Positions 27,372-34,599 of a DNA stretch of 64,000 nucleotides are shown here, in pieces. The position numbers and the translations under genes were made by a program. The stretch is from NCBI RefSeq assembly GCF_007679325.1, contig NZ_VEGI01000001.1, positions 1,302,001 through 1,366,000 on the forward strand. Direction: 5' to 3'. This DNA comes from Arthrobacter sp. U41. Lineage in GTDB: Bacteria; Actinomycetota; Actinomycetes; Actinomycetales; Micrococcaceae. Numbering within the stretch: the stretch's first letter is position 1; every line of letters begins with the position of its first letter. Below the pieces are notes generated by a model that saw nothing but the letters and a program-made list of their open reading frames with translations, did not search any database and was not told the DNA's origin.

Positions 27372-29711
27372 TTGTCTCTACACGCAAGCGTCCGTACTCG
27401 GACGCGCCCCGGCCGTATGACCAGGGCAGTAGCCACAGCCGGGAGCATCGCACTGCTCGCCGGTTTTTTGATGGCTCCGGCAGCACAGGCGCTGCCGATG
27501 GAAACGGACGCCGTCGCAGAGCAGCCGGCATCGGTCGACGCGCAGGCCGGAGCACTGCCGGTGGAAGCAACGCCCGCCGCTCCGAAAAACGTCAGCCCAC
27601 CGGTTATTGAGGGTGACCCTGTTGCGGGTGGCACTCTCACCTCGACGGGCGGCCAGTGGAGCGGCGCCGGCTGGATCAAGTACAGCTGGATCGTCGACGG
27701 TGTCATAGTTCAAGCGGCCGACCACGCGCTTGGCGAAGCTGACGTACTTAACATCGAACCGTCCATGGCAAACAAGTCGGTTCAGCTAACGGTGCTGGCG
27801 TCGCTGGAGGCGCAGGGGCCGGGCACCGAGCTGACTGCCACGCCGGTAGCGGTTCGTCAGGGAACATTCGTCGGTGTCAGCTGGAGCAACGCCGTGATCG
27901 GCAAACCCGTCGTCGGGCAGGCGCTGTCGCTGAGAGCACCGATGTGGAGCAACACTGCGGTCCAGGGTGCCGCAACCCGCTTCCAGTGGTACCGAGGTGC
28001 TGGCCCCATCGCTGGGGCGACCGGGCCCAGCTACACGGTGGCTGCCGCCGATGACGCTCAGAAGCTGTGGGCCAAGGTGACGGTCTCCGCGCCGGGGTTC
28101 ACCTCAGTGGTATTGACATCTGCCCAAGTCACCGCCGGGAGGGGAAGTTTCGCGACGGCGCCGGTCCCAACCGTTAGCGGTATCGCCAAGGTGGGCCAGC
28201 TGCAGACTGCCAATGCAGGCACGTGGGCGCCGACCGGTGCCACGCTGTCCTACCAGTGGTACCGCGGAACGGCCGCCATCGTCGGCGCAGTCAGCCGCAC
28301 CTACACCACCACTGCACTCGACTACGGGAAGACACTCAAGGCAAGGGTGCGTGCAGCCAAGTCCGGCTACATAACGCTAGACCGCTACTCCGCCGCCCGC
28401 CCGATCTCTGCCGGAACCATCGCGGCCACCAAGCCGCTGACGGTCAGCGGAACCCACCGCTATGAACGGACAGTGAAGGTCTCTCAGGGTTGGACTGCCG
28501 GTTCAACCATCCGGTACCAGTGGTTCCGGAACGGCGTCGCGATCAGGGGCGGGACCGGTTACGCCCTCTACCTTGGCAGCGGCTACATTGGCGCCCGGGT
28601 AAACGTAAAGGTCACAGTGTCCAAGGCCGGGTACACGACCCGCTCGGCCACTACTCCGGCAATCACGGTAGGCAAGGCACTTATCACCCTTAAGACGGCG
28701 CCAAGGATCACCGGGGCCACGTCCTTGGGCTCGACTCTGACAGCCAACGTCGGCACTTACGCGCCGGCACCGTCAGCCTACGCGTACCAGTGGTACCGTA
28801 ACGGCGCCGCGATCACCGGCGCGCGTTACCGCACATACCGGTTGGCGGCGGCGGATAACGGCCGCTCCATCACGGTCCGCGTGTCCGCCAGTCGGATCTA
28901 CTCAGATACGCGGGTGACCATGAGTCCGGCGCTAAAACTGCCGGTTTGGCCTGTGACGGTACTTCGTGGTGACGGCACGTATCGCGTCGGAACCCAGATC
29001 AAGCCCGGACTGTACAAGTCCACCGGCGGATCCTTCTGTTACTGGGCAAGACTCAGCGGGTTCTCGGGCAACTTAGGTGACATAAACGAGAACGACATCG
29101 TTTCCGGAGTCACCTACGTGCAAATCTTCCCAGGAGATGTTGGCTTCAAGAGTTCCGGCTGTGGCGGCTGGACCACTATCCCGTCGACGGGAGCTAAAGC
29201 AACGCGGATTACCAAAGACGGAACGTACAGGGTGGGCGTCGACATCTTGCCCGGCATGTATAAGGCAACCGGCACAGGCAACAGCTGTTACTGGGCACGC
29301 CTGGGCAGTTTCAGCGGAAGCTTCGATGACGTAAACGACAACGATATTGGTCCTGCTAACACATACGTGGAGATACTCCCCGGTGACGTTGGGTTCCGCT
29401 CGCAACGTTGTGGTGGGTGGACGCGGATTGCAGCTCCTGCCCAAGGTCAAGCCCCCGTTCCATCCACTGGGGCCAGAGCCACAACCATCACGGCCGACGG
29501 CACCTACCGGGTAGGGATAGACATCCTGCCTGGCACCTACTACGGACACGGCACCGGAGACACCTGTTACTGGGCGACCCTAAGCGGTTTGAGCGGCAGC
29601 TTCGATGACATTATCGAGAACTACTTCGGATCCGCCCTGACCATCGTGACAATCCCAAGCGAAGCTAAGGGCTTCGAAGTCAGCGGCTGCGGCACTCTGA
29701 AGCGCCCCTAA
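27372..29711 (+). CDS. Large secreted repeat protein (Ig-like repeats plus three C-terminal Cys modules)
   Basis: 779 residues from TTG 27372, supported by an AAGGGG ribosome site six bases away; ATG 27417 is the alternative. A signal peptide (VATAGSIALLAGFLMAPAAQA) is followed by about five repeats of ~85-90 residues with the motif YQWYRNG or FQWYRGA and a following LAAADNGRSITVRVSA-like strand, as in actinobacterial Ig-like surface repeats. From about 535 three modules of ~75 residues each start DGTYRVG, with PGxY, CYWAR/T, SGSFDD and a second Cys near the end (GCGGW), suggesting one disulfide per module. No LPXTG or membrane anchor is seen. Base use is less GC-rich than neighbours. Function unknown; adhesion or wall association is plausible. 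Confidence 0.85.
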   Translation: MSLHASVRTRTRPGRMTRAVATAGSIALLAGFLMAPAAQALPMETDAVAEQPASVDAQAGALPVEATPAAPKNVSPPVIEGDPVAGGTLTSTGGQWSGAGWIKYSWIVDGVIVQAADHALGEADVLNIEPSMANKSVQLTVLASLEAQGPGTELTATPVAVRQGTFVGVSWSNAVIGKPVVGQALSLRAPMWSNTAVQGAATRFQWYRGAGPIAGATGPSYTVAAADDAQKLWAKVTVSAPGFTSVVLTSAQVTAGRGSFATAPVPTVSGIAKVGQLQTANAGTWAPTGATLSYQWYRGTAAIVGAVSRTYTTTALDYGKTLKARVRAAKSGYITLDRYSAARPISAGTIAATKPLTVSGTHRYERTVKVSQGWTAGSTIRYQWFRNGVAIRGGTGYALYLGSGYIGARVNVKVTVSKAGYTTRSATTPAITVGKALITLKTAPRITGATSLGSTLTANVGTYAPAPSAYAYQWYRNGAAITGARYRTYRLAAADNGRSITVRVSASRIYSDTRVTMSPALKLPVWPVTVLRGDGTYRVGTQIKPGLYKSTGGSFCYWARLSGFSGNLGDINENDIVSGVTYVQIFPGDVGFKSSGCGGWTTIPSTGAKATRITKDGTYRVGVDILPGMYKATGTGNSCYWARLGSFSGSFDDVNDNDIGPANTYVEILPGDVGFRSQRCGGWTRIAAPAQGQAPVPSTGARATTITADGTYRVGIDILPGTYYGHGTGDTCYWATLSGLSGSFDDIIENYFGSALTIVTIPSEAKGFEVSGCGTLKRP

Positions 29712-29730
29712 AAAGATCACCATAAATTCG

Positions 29731-29761
29731 GGGCCCGACGGCGAGACTCGCCGTCGGGCCC
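29731..29761 (+). terminator. Terminator of the secreted-protein gene
   Basis: 14-bp perfect stem (GGGCCCGACGGCGA and complement) with a 3-nt loop, 19 bp after the stop. Confidence 0.85.
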
Positions 29762-29894
29762 TGCTGCTGTATAGGGCGTGGACGTCCGGGGTCACTTTGA
29801 CGACCGCAGCGGCCGGATCGGGGCGCAAATGACGGTGCTTCCGTGTCAATGTGCCCCCCGTTCGGCGGGCGAGGTGCCTGGGACGCAGGAGCGC

Positions 29895-30260
29895 GGGCTA
29901 CTTCACCGCGATGAGTTCAACCAGCTTGATGTCAGGGTCCTTGGACAGCAGCGTGGGGCCGTGTTCGCCGAGCGCCGCGGGGATGGCCCCGTTGAGGTGC
30001 GCCTGCCGGGCTTCCTCGGTGTCGAAGGTGTCGAAGATGCCGAACGTGTAATCGTTGACCCGGAAGGCATACCAGGTCTGTGTTCCGGGTTCGTTGAGCA
30101 CTATCTCGCGGCCCCCGTTGAGGAAGTCCCAGACCTCTTGTTCTTTCCCCAGTTTTGCCTCGACCAGTGCCAGCACTCCATATTTTGGCGCCACGGCTGT
30201 CTCCTCAGAATCGGGCGGGATGGACCGTATGCCGGTCTATAGCCGTGAGTGTAGGCCTGC
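29895..30260 (-). repeat. 366-bp direct repeat, right copy
   Basis: Same orientation and length as 26833-27198; identity drops immediately outside both ends. Homologous recombination between the copies would delete the secreted-protein gene and leave one monooxygenase gene. Confidence 0.95.
29898..30194 (-). CDS. Antibiotic biosynthesis monooxygenase (ABM) domain protein, copy 2
   Basis: 98 residues, GTG start with the same AGGAGA site as copy 1, including an almost identical 5' region. Protein features are as in copy 1, with Pro3, Phe in DYTFGIF and His in GEHGPT. Most mismatches between the copies are silent, which suggests both have been kept under purifying selection since duplication. 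It lies 98 bp upstream of nothing on its strand; downstream on the minus strand is the terminator of the secreted-protein gene. Role unknown. Confidence 0.88.
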   Translation of the reverse strand: MAPKYGVLALVEAKLGKEQEVWDFLNGGREIVLNEPGTQTWYAFRVNDYTFGIFDTFDTEEARQAHLNGAIPAALGEHGPTLLSKDPDIKLVELIAVK

Positions 30261-30292
30261 GGGTGCCGCCAGACAACAGCAACGGCTGGTGC

Positions 30293-31228
30293 CTACCGCG
30301 TGCTGCCGGCGAGGAGGCCACGACGGCGGAGCAGCCGCTTTTCGATGGGGCCGAACACGAGCAGTTCAATCAGGATGCCGACGGCGAGGATCAGCAGGAT
30401 CGCGGACATCACGATGGTCATGTCGGACAGGTCGCGGCCCTGGTTCAGCATGGAGCCGAGGCCGAACCCGATGCTGCCGCCGACTGCGATGATCTCCGCG
30501 GCCATCAGCGAGCGCCACGAGAAGGCCCAGCCCTGTTTGAGTCCGCCCAGGTATCCGGGCAGGGCAGCCGGGAGGATGATCTGGAGCGCCAGCTGGAGCC
30601 GGGACGCGCCCAGGACGGTCCCGACGCTGCGGTACTGCGGCGGGATCTGGTCCACGCCGGAGATCAGTCCGTTGATGATCGAGGGGATGGCGCCCATAAA
30701 CACCACGAAGTACACGGTGGCGTCGGTCAGGCCGAACCAGATGATGGCCGCGGGCACCCACGCCACGGACGGCAGCACCTGCAGACCGGAGATCAGCGGC
30801 CCGAAAGCGCGGCGCAGCGGGGCAACCTGGGCCAGCAGGAGTCCGACCGGCGTGGCGATGGCCACGCTGATCAGGAACCCGACGAGCCCGCGCTGCAGCG
30901 AGGTCCACACTGCTTCCTGCAGCGTGCCGTCGGCCCAAAGATTGCCGAACTGGCCCAGCACGTCGAGCGGGCCGGGCACCAGGTCCTGCCGCTTGAACCC
31001 TAGGGAGACGTAGAGCTGCCAGATGATGACCAGCACCGCCAGCGCGGCGACCGGCAACAGGATCCGGCTCCAGTCGATACGTGAGGCGCGGACGGCGTCG
31101 GACTGCAATGAATCCAGCCCGGCTTCCAGTTCGCGAAGATCCGCCGAACCGTTGGACGACCGGGTGAGGGCGGCGGTGACGTGGCGGGTCTCGCCGGGCT
31201 CAACCAGCGACGTTGATTTATTTGGCAT
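30293..31228 (-). CDS. ssuC: ABC transporter permease for sulfonates (SsuC-like)
   Basis: 311 residues. A ~50-residue hydrophilic N-terminus precedes about six helices. The binding-protein-dependent permease signature is present (GLKQGWAFSWRSLMAAEIIA), along with GLQVLPSVAWVPAAIIWFG, typical of the nitrate/sulfonate/taurine permease group. With SsuB and SsuA it should import an aliphatic sulfonate or sulfate ester as sulfur source. It overlaps ssuB by 11 bp, indicating coupled translation. No sulfonate monooxygenase gene is visible in the window. Confidence 0.9.
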   Translation of the reverse strand: MPNKSTSLVEPGETRHVTAALTRSSNGSADLRELEAGLDSLQSDAVRASRIDWSRILLPVAALAVLVIIWQLYVSLGFKRQDLVPGPLDVLGQFGNLWADGTLQEAVWTSLQRGLVGFLISVAIATPVGLLLAQVAPLRRAFGPLISGLQVLPSVAWVPAAIIWFGLTDATVYFVVFMGAIPSIINGLISGVDQIPPQYRSVGTVLGASRLQLALQIILPAALPGYLGGLKQGWAFSWRSLMAAEIIAVGGSIGFGLGSMLNQGRDLSDMTIVMSAILLILAVGILIELLVFGPIEKRLLRRRGLLAGSTR

Positions 31229-31943
31229 GGCGGCGGATCTCCTCGCGAAGCCGGGCGGTGATTTCGCCGGTCAGCTGGCCGGCCAGTCCGGCGTCGGTGC
31301 GGTGCTCTTCACTGACGTGCCACTCCCGTACCACGCGGCCGGGCCGGGAGGAGAGCAGCAGCACGCGCTGGCCCAGCCGGACGGCCTCGCGGACATTGTG
31401 GGTGACAAAGACGATGGTGCGGCCGGTTTCCTTCCAGATCCGTTCCAGCTCGTCGTGGAGCAGGTCGCGGGTGATTGCGTCCAGGGCCGCGAAGGGTTCG
31501 TCCATCAGGAGAAGCTGCCGGTCCTGGGCCAGCGAACGGGCCAGCGCCACACGCTGGCGCATCCCGCCGGAGAGCTCGTGCGGGCGCTTGTCCCCCGCCC
31601 CGCCCAGATGCACGAGGTCCAGCAATTCTCCCGCCTTCGCGCGCCGCTCGGCCTTGCCGGCGCCGCGCAGCTTCAAGGCCAGCTCGATGTTCTCCCGCGC
31701 GGTCAGCCAAGGGAACAGTGCCGCGTCCTGGAACATAAAGGCGGCGCCGTCGCTCGGCACTTCAAGGGCGCCCGACGTCGGCGCCTCCAGTCCCGCCATG
31801 ATGTTCAGCAGGGTGGACTTGCCGCAGCCGGACGCACCGAGCAGGGCGACGAACTCGCCCTGCCCGATGGTGGCATTGACGTCGTCCAGCACCGGGGCGC
31901 CGTCGCCGAAGCGCTTGCCCAGGTTTTCCAGTACGACTGGCAT
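31218..31943 (-). CDS. ssuB: ABC transporter ATP-binding protein for sulfonates (SsuB-like)
   Basis: 241 residues from ATG 31943 (AGGA seven bases upstream; a GTG at 31949 is too close to it). Walker A GASGCGKSTLL, Q-loop FMFQDAALFPWLT, signature LSGGMRQRVALARSLA, Walker B LLLMDEPFAALD and switch THNVREAV are all intact. Family is the nitrate/sulfonate/taurine importer ATPases. It is the middle gene of ssuA-ssuB-ssuC, 39 bp after ssuA. Confidence 0.93.
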   Translation of the reverse strand: MPVVLENLGKRFGDGAPVLDDVNATIGQGEFVALLGASGCGKSTLLNIMAGLEAPTSGALEVPSDGAAFMFQDAALFPWLTARENIELALKLRGAGKAERRAKAGELLDLVHLGGAGDKRPHELSGGMRQRVALARSLAQDRQLLLMDEPFAALDAITRDLLHDELERIWKETGRTIVFVTHNVREAVRLGQRVLLLSSRPGRVVREWHVSEEHRTDAGLAGQLTGEITARLREEIRRHAK

Positions 31944-31982
31944 GGTCACGTCCTAACTTCTCTTGGCGGGCTGGAGGCCCGG

Positions 31983-33155
31983 CTATTCTTTGCCCAGACC
32001 CTGCGCGGAGATCGTCGTCCCGGCGGGGCTCTCGCCCAAGACACTGTTCAGGGCCGTGAGGTCGAAGATGCCGTTGATGTCGGCCTGCTGGGTGGTGCCG
32101 GCGTCGACGCCGTCCTGGAGCAGCTTCTGGTACGTTCCGGCGAGCGGGTCGACGGTGTAGACGATGTTTTTCAGCGACCGGTCGATCACGTCTGCCGGCA
32201 GGGCGGCTCCGGCGGATTCCTTGAGGGCGGCGTTGAGGACCGTGGACTTCTCGGCGTCGGAGGCCTCGTTGAGCCACTCCACGGATTCGACGTGGCCCTT
32301 CAGCAGCGCCTTGACCGTGTCCGGGTGCTCGGCGGCGAACTTCTTGTTGACGATCAGGACAGTGGTGATGAACTCGCCCTTCTCCCACAGGTCCTTTTCG
32401 TCGACGAGGACTTTGGCGCCCGCCTGGAGCACCAGCCGGGAGGCCCACGGTTCCGGCAGCCACGCGCCGTCGAGCTTTCCGTCCTGGAACAGCTTCAGGG
32501 TCTGGGCATTTTCGGTGGGGTTAATGGCGACGTCGCCGCCGCCGTCCGTAGTGGTCCGGTAGCCCTGCTTCCCCAGCCACGCACGGAGGGCCACGTCCTG
32601 GGTCCCGCCCAGCTGCGGCGTCGCGAGCTTGTTGCCCTTGAGGTCCGCCGCCGTGGTGATTTCGGGTTTGACCACCAGCTGCGCTCCGCCCGCGGCGGCT
32701 CCGGCGATGATCCTGATGGATTCGCCCTTGCTCTTGACGTAGGAGTTGATGGCCGGGTTGGGGCCGATGTAGGTGGCGTCGATGGCGCCGGCGTTGAGGG
32801 CTTCGATGGCGGCGGGACCGGCGTTGAAGACCTGGGTGCTGAGCCTGGTCCCGCCGAGGTTCTTGGCGACGTAGCCCCGGCTTACCCCGACAAGGGCCGG
32901 GGCGTGGGTGATGTTGCCGAAGTAGCCGAGCTTCAGTTCGGCAGCAGGAGTGACGACGGCGGCGGGTGCCGCGGGTTCGTTCGCGCGGGAGACCGTGGAC
33001 GCGACGGCGGCGCCGGCTCCGATCAGCAGCACGAGGCCGACGGCCAGGCTGATCTCCAGGGTGCGCTTGCGCGCGGGCCTGGCGGATTCACCGGCGACGA
33101 TCCGGATGGTTCCGGGCGCGGTGCTGGACTTCCGGGGTTCAGGAGTGGCTGACAT
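31983..33155 (-). CDS. ssuA: Sulfonate ABC transporter substrate-binding protein (SsuA-like)
   Basis: 390 residues from ATG 33155 with AAAAGGA eight bases upstream. Residues ~35-60 form a single hydrophobic segment (LEISLAVGLVLLIGAGAAVAS) without a lipobox cysteine, so it is either cleaved as a Sec signal or remains as a membrane anchor; most Gram-positive binding proteins are lipoproteins, so this is unusual. The rest is NMT1/SsuA-like: LKLGYFGNITHAPALVG, AIEALNAGAIDATYIGPNPA, KLDGAWLPEPWASRLV. Upstream, 46 bp away, is a small leader ORF that appears to start the transcript. Confidence 0.9.
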   Translation of the reverse strand: MSATPEPRKSSTAPGTIRIVAGESARPARKRTLEISLAVGLVLLIGAGAAVASTVSRANEPAAPAAVVTPAAELKLGYFGNITHAPALVGVSRGYVAKNLGGTRLSTQVFNAGPAAIEALNAGAIDATYIGPNPAINSYVKSKGESIRIIAGAAAGGAQLVVKPEITTAADLKGNKLATPQLGGTQDVALRAWLGKQGYRTTTDGGGDVAINPTENAQTLKLFQDGKLDGAWLPEPWASRLVLQAGAKVLVDEKDLWEKGEFITTVLIVNKKFAAEHPDTVKALLKGHVESVEWLNEASDAEKSTVLNAALKESAGAALPADVIDRSLKNIVYTVDPLAGTYQKLLQDGVDAGTTQQADINGIFDLTALNSVLGESPAGTTISAQGLGKE

Positions 33156-33201
33156 GGAACGGGTCCTTTTCGGGGTGGTTTCGGGGTGGCCGGACGGTTG
33201 T

Positions 33202-33270
33202 TCAGTGCCGGCTACATCGCCCCCGGAACGCATCGCGGGCGCTGCTGGAGAGCCGTTCCGTAGTTGTCAT
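33202..33270 (-). CDS. Putative 22-residue leader peptide of the ssu operon
   Basis: ATG 33270 to TGA 33202. The peptide starts MTTTERLSSSARDAF and ends RGRCSRH, with its only cysteine at residue 19. There is no Shine-Dalgarno sequence, but the ATG is six bases after the -10 box TATGGT, in exactly the same geometry as the start codons of cysG and sir, which argues that the transcript begins here. Small leader peptides with late Cys codons precede sulfur genes in other actinobacteria, where ribosome stalling at Cys codons can control the downstream genes. Its function here is inferred. Confidence 0.6.
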   Translation of the reverse strand: MTTTERLSSSARDAFRGRCSRH

Positions 33271-33349
33271 TGCTTCACCATAGGGACTGCCGTGAACGCG
33301 GTTCAACGGTCCGGAAACCCGGGGTCACGCGGGTTCATGCAACGTCATA
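33271..33349 (-). promoter_or_regulatory. Sulfur-type promoter of leader-ssuABC (shared 49-bp motif + leaderless core)
   Basis: The motif is at 33301-33349. The minus strand shows TGACG, CCCGCGTGACCCCG and GTTTCCG. It ends in -35 TTGAAC, followed by an 18-bp spacer, -10 TATGGT, six bases, then ATG 33270 of the leader ORF. Confidence 0.7.
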
Positions 33350-33380
33350 TGCGGGCCCGTCTATCGGCGCCCGGGGCGGT

Positions 33381-34547
33381 TCAATCGCCCTTGACGTTGA
33401 CGAGCTGCCGGAGCTTGTGCCGGATCCTGACAAGGTCCGCGGAATCGCGCATCACCTGGTCGATCGGCTTGTACGCCGCCGGGATCTCGTCGATGAATGC
33501 TTCGCTGGGCCGGAATTCGATGCCCTTCATGGCGGCTTTCAGCTCGGCGAGGGTGAAGGTCTTCTTTGCGGCGTTCCGGGAGTACTCCCGCCCTGCGCCG
33601 TGCGGCGAGGAATTCAGCGATTCTCGGTTCCCCAGGCCCACGACGACGTAGGAGGCGGTGCCCATGGAGCCGGGAATCAGCCCGGGATCCCCGGCCTGTG
33701 CCCGGATCGCTCCCTTGCGCGAAACCCAGACCGTCTTGCCGTAGTGCTGTTCCTGCGCGGTGAAGTTGTGGTGGCAGTTGATCCGTTCGGCCTCCCGGAC
33801 ACGGCCACCCGTCCAGGATTCAAACTGCTGGATGACCCGGTCCATCATTTCCTCGCGGTTCAACAGGGCGAAATGCTGGGCCCAGCGGAGTTCCCTGATG
33901 TACCGGTCGAATTCGGGGGTGCCTTCCTCAAGGTAGGCAAGGTCCGGATGCGGCAGGACGATGTGCCGGCTCCGGACCGCGCTGCGGGCCTCGGCGATGT
34001 GCCGCTGCGCGAGTTTGTTGCCCACGCCGCGTGAGCCGGAATGGAGAAACAGCCACACGGTGTCCGCCTCATCCGCGCACACCTCGATGAAATGGTTGCC
34101 GGAGCCCAACGATCCCAGCTGCAGCTCCCAGTTCGCGGCGTACTGGCCAGGGTCGAACCGCGCGTTGGCTGCCATCCGCCGCAGCTCGGCGAGCCTCGGT
34201 ACGGCGGTGGCGGTGAACCTGCGGTTGTAGTGGCCGGCTGACAGGGGAACGGCGTGCTCGATATCCTGCCGCAGCCGCTTCCGGTCTGTCGGCAGGTCCT
34301 TCACGGCATACTGCGTGCGGACGGCGATCATGCCGCAGCCGATGTCCACCCCCACGGCAGCCGGTATGACGGCGTGCAGGGTGGGGATGACGGATCCCAC
34401 GGTGGCGCCCAGGCCCAGATGGGCGTCCGGCATCAGCGCCAGATGCGGATAGATGATGGGCAGCGTGGCGGTGGTCAGCGCCTGCTCGCGGGTCTGGTCA
34501 TCAAGGATCGACGCCCAGCTGATGAGCCTGCTGTTGATGACTTCCAC
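33381..34547 (-). CDS. rtcB: RtcB family RNA-splicing ligase
   Basis: 388 residues, the short bacterial form. All key sites are visible: metal ligands in VGVDIGCGMIAV (Asp, Cys), GSGNHFIEV, LHSGSRGVGNK, CHHNF, and the guanylylated histidine in SSPHGAGREYSR. It should be an active GTP- and Mn2+-dependent ligase joining 2',3'-cyclic phosphate or 3'-phosphate ends to 5'-OH RNA. It lies 52 bp after cysN on the same strand, at the end of the sulfate-assimilation operon, an unusual neighbour. No archease or RtcA gene is seen beside it. Whether it is co-transcribed with cysN is not shown by sequence, but no terminator separates them. Confidence 0.93.
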   Translation of the reverse strand: MEVINSRLISWASILDDQTREQALTTATLPIIYPHLALMPDAHLGLGATVGSVIPTLHAVIPAAVGVDIGCGMIAVRTQYAVKDLPTDRKRLRQDIEHAVPLSAGHYNRRFTATAVPRLAELRRMAANARFDPGQYAANWELQLGSLGSGNHFIEVCADEADTVWLFLHSGSRGVGNKLAQRHIAEARSAVRSRHIVLPHPDLAYLEEGTPEFDRYIRELRWAQHFALLNREEMMDRVIQQFESWTGGRVREAERINCHHNFTAQEQHYGKTVWVSRKGAIRAQAGDPGLIPGSMGTASYVVVGLGNRESLNSSPHGAGREYSRNAAKKTFTLAELKAAMKGIEFRPSEAFIDEIPAAYKPIDQVMRDSADLVRIRHKLRQLVNVKGD

Positions 34548-34599
34548 ACCGCCTCCCAGAACGATGATCGTGGTCCGGGAGGCCCGCTGGCAAGGCCAC

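Noticed and set aside
26833..30260. Composite transposon
   Set aside because: The direct repeats contain no transposase and have no terminal inverted repeats; a simple duplication explains them better.
31023..33152. 709-residue plus-strand open frame opposite ssuABC
   Set aside because: Shadow of three well-defined transporter genes; no family resemblance.
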